DNA of 64,000 bases. Source: Sphingomonas oligophenolica. Its GTDB lineage: Bacteria; Pseudomonadota; Alphaproteobacteria; Sphingomonadales; Sphingomonadaceae. A program made the translations under genes and the position numbers. The stretch covers positions 62,001 to 126,000 of the forward strand of contig NZ_RCZK01000003.1 of assembly GCF_006438955.1 (NCBI RefSeq), given 5' to 3'. The notes beneath the pieces are model-generated. The model saw only the letters and a program-made list of their open reading frames with translations, was not told the DNA's origin and did not search any database. Below are positions 50,771-59,314 of this stretch, in pieces; positions within the stretch are counted from its first letter, which is position 1; every line of letters starts with the position of its first letter.

Positions 50771-51019
50771 ATGAGGATGATCGTGTGGGACGAGCCGAAG
50801 CGTCAACGCAATCTGGCAAAGCACGATCTCGACTTTGCCGACCTCGACGAATGGTTCTTTCTCGAGGCGATCACGGCACCGGCAAAGGATGGTCGCTACA
50901 TCGCGATCGGTTGACTGGCCGATGGCACGATTGCGGTGGTGTATGCGCTGCTCGGGTCCGAAGCGATTTCCGTCATCTCGATGCGTCCCGCAAGCCGGAA
51001 GGAAAGGAGTTCGCTATGA
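50771..51019 (+). pseudogene. brnT: BrnT-type toxin interrupted by an in-frame TGA
   Basis: The frame has the full BrnT pattern. MRMIVWDEPKRQRNLAKHDL is the N-terminal strand and helix, and DFADLDEWFF follows. After a TGA at 50912-50914 it continues LADGTIAVVYALLG, then AISVISMRPASRKERS, the family RNase C-terminal motif. The position normally holds Arg (IGR), so CGA to TGA is the likely mutation. Without read-through only 47 residues are made and the catalytic C-terminal half is lost. Its last codon overlaps the brnA start (ATGA). Family length would be about 82 residues. Confidence 0.82.
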
Positions 51020-51318
51020 CCGCGACAAAAATCAGCGATGCCGAGGAGGCCCGCGTTCAACAGATGATCGCCAGCGATCCGGACGCACCGGAAGCAACCG
51101 ATCAACAGCTTGCAGACGCCCGGCCTTTTGCCGAAGCCTTCCCTGATCTTGCGGCGAAGATGCGCAAGAATGTCGGGGGGCGTCCGCGTTCGGATAACCC
51201 CAAACAGCCGATTTCGATTCGCCTCGACCAAGACGTCATCGCAAAGTTCAAGGCCACCGGGCCGGGCTGGCAATCGCGGATCAACGAGGCGCTACGCCAT
51301 GCCAAGCTTTCCCAATAG
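51016..51318 (+). CDS. brnA: BrnA-type antitoxin (DUF4415)
   Basis: A 100-residue ribbon-helix-helix-type antitoxin and autorepressor. The C-terminal domain is intact: GGRPRSDNPKQPISIRLDQD (strand) and VIAKFKATGPGWQSRINEAL (helices). AAAGGAG precedes the start. It would bind BrnT and the palindrome upstream. As the toxin frame is broken, this looks like an antitoxin kept after, or not yet lost following, toxin inactivation. Confidence 0.88.
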   Translation: MTATKISDAEEARVQQMIASDPDAPEATDQQLADARPFAEAFPDLAAKMRKNVGGRPRSDNPKQPISIRLDQDVIAKFKATGPGWQSRINEALRHAKLSQ

Positions 51319-51484
51319 CGGCACGGCTTTTTACGAAATCGCTCGGCGGCGGTTTTATGACGCGGTGGGCGTGGGCTGAAGCGACAAGAGTGCCCATTTG
51401 CGGCTATCAATAATCCTGCTCCCTTTCTGAAAGAGAGGGGCGAGCCAGGAACGGGCGTTGCCGCTAAATGGCCGCCGACGCGCG

Positions 51485-52150
51485 TCAAAGATTTCCGAAG
51501 GTCGCTTTGTAGCCTTCGGTGTCGCCCGCGGCGAGGAGGCGGGCCTGGTCGATCCAGCGGTCGCGCGCCATGCGGCCTGCGAACGCGCCTAGCTGGGCGT
51601 CGAGGGCGGCGGCTTCGTGGTCGTCGAGCGCGGCGAGCTGGCGGGCGTCGGTGATGCCGAGTTCGGCGAGGCGCGCGGCGACCTTGGGGCCGAGGCCTTT
51701 GAGCGTGGTGACGGGGATCGCGTTGGCTGACATCGTGGCGGCCGGAATCGCGGCGGCTGGAATTGTGGTGTCGGGGGCGGGGGTCGGGTGCGGAACTGTC
51801 TCGTCGATCGCGGGGCTCGCCTCGAACGGGGCGGCGGCGGGGATCGGCTCGTTGGCGAGGGGTGCGGGGTCGCTCGGCAGGGCTTCGTCAGTCTCCGGCG
51901 GTGGCGCGGCGGCGGGGGTGGTCGGTTGGTGATCCGCGTCGCGGCGATGCGCGATGTCGGCGTTGTCGGCGACGATCGTCCGGTTTGCCTGGCGGCGCGC
52001 GTGACGGAGGCGGATGCCCCAGATGATCCCGAACACGACGAACGCGGCGAAGATCGCCATGATCGCAAAATGCGCAGTGGTGAGGGCGCTGATGCCATCG
52101 GGGATCAGGCTCGCGCCGGAGGCGGAGGTCATCGGGGTATTGTCGTTCAT
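51485..52150 (-). CDS. Single-pass membrane protein with helix-hairpin-helix C-terminus
   Basis: A 221-residue protein with a transmembrane helix at about 28-46 (FAIMAIFAAFVVFGIIWGI), a basic segment, a long proline/alanine-rich linker (about 70-145), and a C-terminal helix-hairpin-helix-like domain (TTLKGLGPKVAARLAELGIT). The domain resembles those in NuoE-like or predicted flap-endonuclease-like sphingomonad proteins. The function is unknown. The gene stands alone on the minus strand. Confidence 0.75.
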   Translation of the reverse strand: MNDNTPMTSASGASLIPDGISALTTAHFAIMAIFAAFVVFGIIWGIRLRHARRQANRTIVADNADIAHRRDADHQPTTPAAAPPPETDEALPSDPAPLANEPIPAAAPFEASPAIDETVPHPTPAPDTTIPAAAIPAATMSANAIPVTTLKGLGPKVAARLAELGITDARQLAALDDHEAAALDAQLGAFAGRMARDRWIDQARLLAAGDTEGYKATFGNL

Positions 52151-52223
52151 CGCGCCGTCCTAGCGCGCGCCGCCCGGCGCTGCGAGGGACATTCTCGACG
52201 GGGCGTGGCAGCGGCGCGGCGCG

Positions 52224-53483
52224 TCACCGCGCCAGTTCGCGCCAGCCGATGTCGCGGCGACAGAAGCCGGTGGGGAAATCGATCGCGTCGACCGCGCGGT
52301 ACGCGGCGGCGTGCGCGGCCTGGACGTCGGGACCGCGCGCGGTGACGCCCAGAACGCGGCCGCCCGATGCGACCAGCGTGTCGTTCTCGATGCGGGTGCC
52401 CGCCTGGAACACCGTTGCGCCGGTGGCTGCCGCAGCATCCAGCCCGTGGATCGCGCCGCCGAGTTGGAGCGTGGCAGGATAGCCGTTGGCCGCCATCACC
52501 ACGACGAGCGCGGTGTCGTCGGCGAAGCGCGCGCCGGGGATCTCGACGAGCCGTCCTTGCGCGACCGCGAGCAGCGTTTCGGCGAGATCGCCGTCGAAGC
52601 GCATCATCAGCACCTGGCATTCGGGATCGCCGAAGCGCGCGTTATATTCGATGAGCTTCGGACCCTGCGCGGTGAGCATCAGGCCCGCGTAGAGGACGCC
52701 GCTGAACGGCGTGCCGTCCGCGGCGAGCGCGCGGATCGTGGGTTCGACGATCTCGGCGATCGCGCGCGCTTCGAGTTCCGGAGTGAGGACGCGCGCTGGG
52801 CTGTAGGCGCCCATGCCGCCGGTGTTGGGGCCGGTATCGCCCTCGCCGACGCGCTTGTGATCCTGCGCGGTGCCGAAGGGGAGCAGGGTCGTCCCGTCGG
52901 TTAGGACGAACAGGCTCGCCTCTTCGCCGTCGAGGAATTCCTCGATCACGACCGCGGCGTCGCCATTGGCGTAGAGCGCGTCGAGCGCGGCGGTCGCCTC
53001 GGCTTGCGCATAGGCGATGAAGACGCCCTTGCCCGCGGCGAGGCCGTCGGCCTTGATCACGACGGGGAGGCCGAAGACGTTGGCGAGCGCGGCTTCCGCC
53101 CCGTCGCGGGTGGTGCAGCGGATATAGCCCGCGGTCGGGATGTTGGCGCGGCGGCACAGGTCCTTGGTGAAGCCCTTCGATCCTTCGAGCTGCGCGGCGG
53201 CGCGGTCGGGGCCGAACACCGCGATGCCCGCGGCGCGCAGGGTGTCGGCGAGGCCGTCGACCAGCGGGGCTTCGGGACCGATCACGACGAGCGCGACATC
53301 ATGGGCGCGGGCGAAGGCGACGACGCTGGCGTGATCGGTCGCATCGAGCGTGACGCAGGTCGCATGGCGCGCGATGCCGGGGTTGCCGGGGGCGGCGTAG
53401 AGCGTATCTAGCAGGGGCGACTGCGCCAGTTTCCACGCGAGCGCGTGTTCGCGACCGCCCGATCCCAACAACAGGATGTTCAT
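52224..53483 (-). CDS. purD: Phosphoribosylamine-glycine ligase
   Basis: ATP-grasp enzyme for the second step of purine synthesis, 419 residues. [19 protein letters not shown] is the conserved N-terminus. The ATP-grasp domain has [38 protein letters not shown], and the metal-site [23 protein letters not shown] lies upstream of the start. Its ATG and that of xseA on the other strand share the tetranucleotide CATG at 53481-53484, so each promoter must lie in the other gene. Confidence 0.96.
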   Translation of the reverse strand: MNILLLGSGGREHALAWKLAQSPLLDTLYAAPGNPGIARHATCVTLDATDHASVVAFARAHDVALVVIGPEAPLVDGLADTLRAAGIAVFGPDRAAAQLEGSKGFTKDLCRRANIPTAGYIRCTTRDGAEAALANVFGLPVVIKADGLAAGKGVFIAYAQAEATAALDALYANGDAAVVIEEFLDGEEASLFVLTDGTTLLPFGTAQDHKRVGEGDTGPNTGGMGAYSPARVLTPELEARAIAEIVEPTIRALAADGTPFSGVLYAGLMLTAQGPKLIEYNARFGDPECQVLMMRFDGDLAETLLAVAQGRLVEIPGARFADDTALVVVMAANGYPATLQLGGAIHGLDAAAATGATVFQAGTRIENDTLVASGGRVLGVTARGPDVQAAHAAAYRAVDAIDFPTGFCRRDIGWRELAR

Positions 53484-54885
53484 GCCCGATCCCTTCGATT
53501 CCACCGCGACGACAACCGGGCGGCTGGTAGCCGAGCCCGTCCCCGGCGACAACGCGCTCGCGCTGTCGGTCGGCGAACTGGCGGGGCGGCTGAAGCGGAT
53601 GGTCGAGGGCGAGTTCGGTCATGTCCGGCTGCGCGGCGAGATTTCGGGGTATAAGCGCGTAGCATCAGGGCATTGTTACCTCAGCCTCAAGGACGAAAGC
53701 GCGGTCATCGACGGGGTGATCTGGAAGGGGAATGCGGGCGGGCTCGCGTTCGTGCCGCAGGACGGGATCGAGGTGATCGCGACGGGCAAGCTCACCACCT
53801 ATCCGGGGCGGTCGAAATACCAGATCGTGATCGAGCGGATGGAGTTGGCGGGCGCGGGGGCGCTGATGGCGCTGCTCGAGAAGCTGAAGGCGTCGCTGAC
53901 GGCGGAGGGGCTGTTTGCGAGCGAGCGCAAGCGGGCGTTGCCGTTCATGCCGCGCGTGATCGGGGTGGTGACCAGCCCGACCGGCGCGGTGATCCGCGAT
54001 ATCCTGCATCGGTTGGAGGATCGCTGCCCGACCCACGTGCTGGTGTGGCCGGTCAAAGTGCAGGGTGACGGATCAGCCGCCGAGATCGCCGCGGCGGTGC
54101 GCGGGTTCGATGCGATCGAGCCGGGTGGTCCGGTGCCCCGCCCCGACCTGGTCATCGTCGCGCGCGGGGGCGGGTCGATCGAGGATCTGTGGGCGTTCAA
54201 CGAAGAGGTCGTGGTGCGCGCGGTTGCGGGGTGCTCGATCCCGATCATCTCGGCGGTCGGGCATGAGACCGACACGACGCTGTGCGACCATGCCGCCGAT
54301 CGCCGCGCGCCGACGCCCACTGCGGCGGCGGAGATCGCGGTGCCGGTGCTCGCCGACCTGCGCTACACCGTGCAGAGCCACGCCGCGCGGACCGAACGCT
54401 GCGCACAGCGCTATATCGAGCGCGGGCGCGAGCGGCTGGATGCGGGCGCGCGGCTGCTGCCGAAGCGAGATGCGTTGTTGGGGCCGCAGCGCCAACGTGC
54501 CGACGAGGTGGGGGCGCGGCTCGATCGTGGGCTCGAACGGCGGGTGACCGCGGCGCGCCGCGTGCTCGACGGCGCGACCGGCGCGCTGCGCCCCGCGATC
54601 CTGCAGCAGCGTCACGCCAAGGCCCGCGATGCGCTCGACGCGACGTGGCGGCTGATCCGGTCGCTCAATCCCGACCATGTGCTCGACCGGGGCTATGCCC
54701 GTGTTACTGCGCGGGGCGACGGCGCGACGCTGTCGTCGTCGGCGGCGGTGCGCAAGGCAGGCGCGGTGACGCTCCACTTCGCGCATGGCGATCGCGTCGA
54801 TGCGGCGGTCGAAGGCACGACGGTTGAGCCGCGCAAGCCGCGCGCCTACACTGCCGCCAAACCCGACCAGCCGACGCTGCTCTAG
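53482..54885 (+). CDS. xseA: Exodeoxyribonuclease VII large subunit
   Basis: Subunit of the single-strand DNA exonuclease with XseB, 467 residues. An OB-fold (about 25-125: [20 protein letters not shown]) is followed by the catalytic region, with [37 protein letters not shown] and [25 protein letters not shown], then a long helical coiled-coil. The start has AGGA 6 nt upstream; ATG 53476 is an alternative. xseB is not adjacent. It is followed by DUF2093. Confidence 0.95.
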   Translation: MPDPFDSTATTTGRLVAEPVPGDNALALSVGELAGRLKRMVEGEFGHVRLRGEISGYKRVASGHCYLSLKDESAVIDGVIWKGNAGGLAFVPQDGIEVIATGKLTTYPGRSKYQIVIERMELAGAGALMALLEKLKASLTAEGLFASERKRALPFMPRVIGVVTSPTGAVIRDILHRLEDRCPTHVLVWPVKVQGDGSAAEIAAAVRGFDAIEPGGPVPRPDLVIVARGGGSIEDLWAFNEEVVVRAVAGCSIPIISAVGHETDTTLCDHAADRRAPTPTAAAEIAVPVLADLRYTVQSHAARTERCAQRYIERGRERLDAGARLLPKRDALLGPQRQRADEVGARLDRGLERRVTAARRVLDGATGALRPAILQQRHAKARDALDATWRLIRSLNPDHVLDRGYARVTARGDGATLSSSAAVRKAGAVTLHFAHGDRVDAAVEGTTVEPRKPRAYTAAKPDQPTLL

Positions 54886-54909
54886 CGCCCCACCATCCAG
54901 AGAGATCCG

Positions 54910-55110
54910 ATGCTCGTCAGCAATTCCGATCGCCCCGCGCGGGTTCACTATATGGCCAACGGCTTTCGCGTGCTCGCGCCGGGCGACCACGTGCTGTGTG
55001 CGACCAGCGGGGTGCGAATCCCGCTCGACATCCTGCGCTATTGGAGTGTCGCGCGGCAGGAGCCCTATGCCACCGCGCAGCTCGCGAGCGAGGCGCTGGC
55101 ACCGGTATGA
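54910..55110 (+). CDS. DUF2093 domain protein
   Basis: A 66-residue protein that is nearly all DUF2093: the conserved pattern ARVHYMANGFRVLAPGDHVLC, then IPLDILRYWSVARQEPY. The family is restricted mostly to alphaproteobacteria and has no known function. It lies 24 nt after xseA with AGAGA upstream and overlaps the M23 peptidase gene by 4 nt, an arrangement that suggests one operon. Confidence 0.88.
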   Translation: MLVSNSDRPARVHYMANGFRVLAPGDHVLCATSGVRIPLDILRYWSVARQEPYATAQLASEALAPV

Positions 55111-55949
55111 CGATGCGCTGGATGCTCGCCGCCGCGCTGATGATTCCCGGGGTTGCGACGGTAGGGGCCGCGCAGCAGGCGGTCTCCACCCCGACGGGCG
55201 CGTTCCGCTATACCGGCACGCTGACCCAGGGCGGGCTGATCCGCGGCGACGCGCCGCGGGGCACGGTATCGCTGACGCTCGACGGCGAGCCGGTCGGGAT
55301 CGCGGATGGGCGGTTCGTCGCGGGGTTCGATCGCGACGCGGGGCAGGCCGCGGTGCTCGCCGCGACGCTGGCCGATGGCCGGGTAGTGCGCCAGACGCTG
55401 GCGATCGCGCCGCGCGACTGGAATATCTCGCGGCTATCGTCGCTGCCCAAATACCCGGTGCCGAGCGCCGAATTCCAGCGCATCCGCCCCGGCGAACTCG
55501 CGCAGATCGTCGCGGCGCGCGCGCAAGCGACCGATGCCGCGGGCTGGCGGCAGGATTTCGTCTGGCCGGTCACCGGGCGGATTTCGACGCGGTTCGGGTC
55601 GCAGCGCATCTACCAGAACGGCGAGGCGGGATCGTACCATTCGGGGATCGACATCGCGCGCGCTACCGGCACGATCGTCGTTGCGCCAGCGGATGGTGTG
55701 GTGATCCTCGCGGCACGCACGCCGTTCACGCTGGAGGGCAATCTGCTCATGCTCGACCACGGGATGGGGCTCAACAGCGCGTTCCTCCACCTGTCGCGGA
55801 TCGACGTGACGCCGGGCGACCATGTCCGCCAGGGCCAGCCGATCGGGCTGGTCGGCAGGACCGGGCGCGCGACCGGGCCGCACCTCCACTGGAGTCTGAG
55901 GTGGCACGACGCGAAGCTTGATCCGCTGCTGGTCGCGGGGGCGATGTAG
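55107..55949 (+). CDS. Exported M23 family metallopeptidase
   Basis: A 280-residue predicted periplasmic peptidoglycan endopeptidase or LytM regulator. A signal peptide (residues 1-21, ending VGAAQ) precedes a beta-rich domain (30-145) and a C-terminal LytM domain (about 160-270). The zinc ligands are visible: HSGIDIARA (His and Asp) and PHLHWSL, with AFLHLSRI before it. Both active-site histidine motifs are intact, so it is probably catalytic. Confidence 0.9.
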   Translation: MTMRWMLAAALMIPGVATVGAAQQAVSTPTGAFRYTGTLTQGGLIRGDAPRGTVSLTLDGEPVGIADGRFVAGFDRDAGQAAVLAATLADGRVVRQTLAIAPRDWNISRLSSLPKYPVPSAEFQRIRPGELAQIVAARAQATDAAGWRQDFVWPVTGRISTRFGSQRIYQNGEAGSYHSGIDIARATGTIVVAPADGVVILAARTPFTLEGNLLMLDHGMGLNSAFLHLSRIDVTPGDHVRQGQPIGLVGRTGRATGPHLHWSLRWHDAKLDPLLVAGAM

Positions 55950-56129
55950 GTGGGCGCAGAGGCTTGCGAATGCGTTTCCTGATTAACGGTGAGTCAAACA
56001 TGTGACTTTTGGGTTACAGGCAGTCTGAAATCCCGTCTTACGCCCGCCCCTTACTTTACAGCACCACCCCAGCCCGTGCATCACTATAGGTATGTCCTCC
56101 GTACGCTTTCGCGTTCGACAAAGGGGGGG

Positions 56130-56178
56130 CTTGTCATCTCTGGCACGGGACCGTCGCAACGGGCCGTTGCCGGACAAG
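56130..56178 (+). promoter_or_regulatory. Leader stem-loop before the large TonB receptor gene
   Basis: An outer stem CTTGTC/GACAAG (56130-56135 with 56173-56178) encloses an inner GCAACGG/CCGTTGC hairpin (56156-56170). It ends directly before the ribosome binding site GCGAGGGA. It may shape mRNA stability or translation. I see no good promoter in the rest of the 245-nt gap, only an isolated TATAGG at 56086. Confidence 0.4.
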
Positions 56179-56194
56179 CGAGGGAAACGCTTTT

Positions 56195-59100
56195 ATGATC
56201 GCATATTCGACCAACGCGCGTCGCAAGCTGCGCGCCGGAACCGCTCTGAAGGCCTTGGCGCTGGTGGGCGCCAGCGTAGGAGCGATCGGGATCGGCGCGC
56301 CCGTTGCGGCGCAGGATTTCCAGAACGTTATCGCATCGGGCCGCGTCCAGGGTACCAACGGGACGCCCGTCGCCGGCGCGACCGTGGAAATCCGGTCGGA
56401 TGCGCAGGGCTTCACCCGCGCCACGACGACCGATCGCAGCGGAGCGTTTCGGATCGGACAGGTCCCCGCGGGCCAGTACACGATCACGATCAGCGCGGAC
56501 GGCTATGACACCTACACCGAAGTCGGCGTGGCGTTGACTCAGTCGGGTGCCGCGAATCAGTTCACGCTGGCCCCGAGCGGGACGGCATCGGCATCGACTG
56601 GGGGCGACATCGTCGTTACCGCTGGGCGTATCAAGGTCGCCGATTTCGATCAGACCACGACCGGTTCGACTATCAATGTCGCCGACCTTGCCGATCGCGT
56701 GCCGGTCGCGCGCGACTTGACCTCGATCATCAAACTGTCCCCCGGCTCGATCAGCGGCGACGGCGCGTTCGGCAATCTGTCGTCGGTCGCCGGTTCGTCG
56801 GTAGCGGAAAACGTGTTCTTCGTGAACGGCCTGAACGTCACCAATTTTCGGACCTTCCTGGGGTCAAACGCGGTGCCGTTCGAATTCTATGACACCGTCG
56901 ACATTAAGAACGGCGGCTATCAAGCCGAGTTCGGGCGCGCGACCGGCGCGGTCGTGACCGCGACGACGAAATCGGGATCGAACACCTTCCACGCGGGCGC
57001 GGTCGTGACCTTCGCACCGAAGGAATTGGCCGATAAGTCGCCGAATACGCTAACACAGGACAACGACAACGATCTCCGCCAGGATCTGCGCGCCGATTTC
57101 TACGTGTCCGGCCCGGTCATCAAGGACCATCTGTTCTTCTACGGCTTGTATGAAAGCCGTTATGTCCAGAACGGCGACGGGATCAACATCGGCAAGCCGC
57201 CGACCTATATCTCGAGCACCAACAAGAGCCCGTTCTTTGCGGGTAAGGTCGATGCCGTCATCACCGACGGCCAGCGGCTCGAATTCACCTATTTCCGCAC
57301 CACGAGCACGTCCTACAACACGATCAATGCCTACGATCCGGCAACCAACCGGCTGGGGGATTATCAGTCGAGCTACCTGCGGCAGTTCGGCGGCAACAAT
57401 TATGTTGGGCGCTACACCGGATCGTTCACCGACTGGCTGACTGTGTCGGCGGCATACGGACGCAGCAACGACCGCGACAACACGCTGTCGAGCACGCCGA
57501 ATATCTCGCGCGTCCGGGACTACCGGAACAGCTCGCTGGGCCCCAATCTGGCCAATCAGTTGCAGGTACAGTCGACCAACGAAGACGAGCGCAAATTCTA
57601 TCGTGGCGACGTCGACTTGTACGTCAAGCTGCTGGGAACCCACCATTTCCGGTTTGGTTACGACCATGAGGACCTGACGACGACGGGCACGACGAATTAC
57701 ACCGGTGGTTCATTCTATGCGATCCGCAACTCGACGTCGCTGGGGACTTATTACACGCGGCGCGTATATGAGACGGGTGGGTCGTTCCACGTCACCAACG
57801 AAGCCTTTTACGCGCAGGATAGCTGGACTCTGCTCGACAATCGGCTGACGCTGCAGCTCGGGATTCGCAATGATCGCTTCGTCAACAACAATGCGAATGA
57901 CGAAGTCTTCTACAAATCCGGCGACCAATGGGGACCGCGCCTCGGGTTCACGATCGATCCGCTGGGTACGGGTCGTTCGAAAATTTATGGATCGTTCGGG
58001 CGTTACTTCCTGCCGATCGGGGCGAACACCAACATCCGCCTGGCCGGACGCAATTACGACGTGACCGATTATTTCAAGTTCGTCGGGCTCGATGCCAATA
58101 ACGTGCCGCTACAGGGTGCGCCGATCAATATCTTCTCGCCCTGCCTGCGGACTAGCAACAGCAATTGCCGGATCGCGACCAACGGCGAGGTCGCAAGTAC
58201 GCTGAATTCGGTTGCGACCAATCTGAAGCCGCAGTCGGTGGACGAATATATCCTCGGCGGCGAAGTGCGCGCGGGTAGCTATTGGCGGTTCGGTGTCTAT
58301 GGCACCTATCGCAAGCTGAACCGGGCGCTCGAAGATTCGGCGATCGACCAGGCGGCGATTAACTATTGCAATGCCAACAAACTGGGCTGCGCGGCGCTAT
58401 ACACTGGCTTTTCGCAATATGTGTTGAACAATCCTGGCGAACCGCTGTCGGTCACGCTGCTGGATGGGAAAACGAAGACGACGTTCACGCCGCAGCAACT
58501 GGGTTATCCGCGTGCCGAGCGTTTCTATAAGGCGATGACCTTCAAGGTCGATCGCGACTTCGACGGCACGTGGAGCCTGTCGGGATCCTATACCTATGCG
58601 AAGGGCTATGGGAATTACGAAGGCGGCGTGAAGTCGGACATCGGCCAGACCGACGTCGGACTGACGCAGGATTTCGATCAGCCGGGTTTCACCAACGGGG
58701 CCTATGGCTATCTCCCCAACGATCGTCGCCACAACTTCAAGCTGTACGGCAGCTATCGGTTGTTCGACTGGCTGACGCTGGGCGCATCGGGCACGCTGGT
58801 ATCGCCGCGCAGGTTCGGTTGCCTGGGTGTGATTCCGCCCGAGATTGATCCCTATGCCAGCCTGTATGGCGTCGCGGGCAATTACTGCCGGTATGCCGGC
58901 GGAAAGCTCAGCAACTCCAATCCGATCGCACTGGTCCGGCGTGGCACCGCGCTGAAATCGGATTGGCAGTCCAACCTGGACGTGTCCGCGGCGATCCGGA
59001 TTCCGAGCGATACAATCGATGCGGTTATTAGGTTCGATGTCTTCAACGTGCTAAATTCGAAATCGGTCTCGACGGTGCAGGAGGCCGGTGGGCAGGACGT

Positions 59101-59203
59101 GCTCGGATCGCCGGTGGATTACCCGATCGATCCCAATTACGGCGCGCCTACCACCTATCAGCCGCCACGCTATGTGCGTGCGCAGCTTCAGTTCCGCTTC
59201 TGA
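56195..59203 (+). CDS. TonB-dependent receptor with carboxypeptidase-regulatory domain (Oar-like)
   Basis: A 1002-residue outer-membrane receptor. The signal peptide runs to about residue 40 (VAAQ). A CarboxypepD_reg-like beta-sandwich (about 46-130: ASGRVQGTNGTPVAGATVEI) precedes the TonB-box region GGDIVVTAGRIK and the plug (about 150-250). A large barrel ends in RAQLQFRF with a terminal Phe. Oar-like receptors import large or unusual ligands; the ligand here is unknown. The gene ends at a textbook terminator and is followed by a sulfotransferase, a pairing I associate with sphingomonads and caulobacters. Confidence 0.93.
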   Translation: MIAYSTNARRKLRAGTALKALALVGASVGAIGIGAPVAAQDFQNVIASGRVQGTNGTPVAGATVEIRSDAQGFTRATTTDRSGAFRIGQVPAGQYTITISADGYDTYTEVGVALTQSGAANQFTLAPSGTASASTGGDIVVTAGRIKVADFDQTTTGSTINVADLADRVPVARDLTSIIKLSPGSISGDGAFGNLSSVAGSSVAENVFFVNGLNVTNFRTFLGSNAVPFEFYDTVDIKNGGYQAEFGRATGAVVTATTKSGSNTFHAGAVVTFAPKELADKSPNTLTQDNDNDLRQDLRADFYVSGPVIKDHLFFYGLYESRYVQNGDGINIGKPPTYISSTNKSPFFAGKVDAVITDGQRLEFTYFRTTSTSYNTINAYDPATNRLGDYQSSYLRQFGGNNYVGRYTGSFTDWLTVSAAYGRSNDRDNTLSSTPNISRVRDYRNSSLGPNLANQLQVQSTNEDERKFYRGDVDLYVKLLGTHHFRFGYDHEDLTTTGTTNYTGGSFYAIRNSTSLGTYYTRRVYETGGSFHVTNEAFYAQDSWTLLDNRLTLQLGIRNDRFVNNNANDEVFYKSGDQWGPRLGFTIDPLGTGRSKIYGSFGRYFLPIGANTNIRLAGRNYDVTDYFKFVGLDANNVPLQGAPINIFSPCLRTSNSNCRIATNGEVASTLNSVATNLKPQSVDEYILGGEVRAGSYWRFGVYGTYRKLNRALEDSAIDQAAINYCNANKLGCAALYTGFSQYVLNNPGEPLSVTLLDGKTKTTFTPQQLGYPRAERFYKAMTFKVDRDFDGTWSLSGSYTYAKGYGNYEGGVKSDIGQTDVGLTQDFDQPGFTNGAYGYLPNDRRHNFKLYGSYRLFDWLTLGASGTLVSPRRFGCLGVIPPEIDPYASLYGVAGNYCRYAGGKLSNSNPIALVRRGTALKSDWQSNLDVSAAIRIPSDTIDAVIRFDVFNVLNSKSVSTVQEAGGQDVLGSPVDYPIDPNYGAPTTYQPPRYVRAQLQFRF

Positions 59204-59227
59204 TCGTTGCGGTTCTGAACAATTCAG

Positions 59228-59257
59228 GGGGGTCGGGAAGCCGACCCCCTTTTTTTG
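59228..59257 (+). terminator. Rho-independent terminator after the large TonB receptor
   Basis: A perfect 9-bp stem GGGGGTCGG/CCGACCCCC with a GAAG loop is followed by seven T residues at 59250-59256. Confidence 0.93.
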
Positions 59258-59279
59258 TCGATGGCGCGGCTGGCAGAGG

Positions 59280-59308
59280 TTGAAGCCACGGGGGAAGATT
59301 CGTAATTC
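59280..59308 (+). promoter_or_regulatory. Possible promoter giving a leaderless sulfotransferase mRNA
   Basis: TTGAAG at 59280-59285 and TAATTC at 59303-59308 are 17 bp apart. Transcription would start at about 59315, which is the ATG of the next gene; no ribosome binding site precedes that ATG. Confidence 0.4.
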
Positions 59309-59314
59309 CCGCGC

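Noticed and set aside
50912..50914. TGA in brnT as selenocysteine or programmed recoding
   Set aside because: No SECIS-like structure is evident, BrnT is not a selenoprotein family and the expected residue is Arg; a nonsense mutation is simpler.
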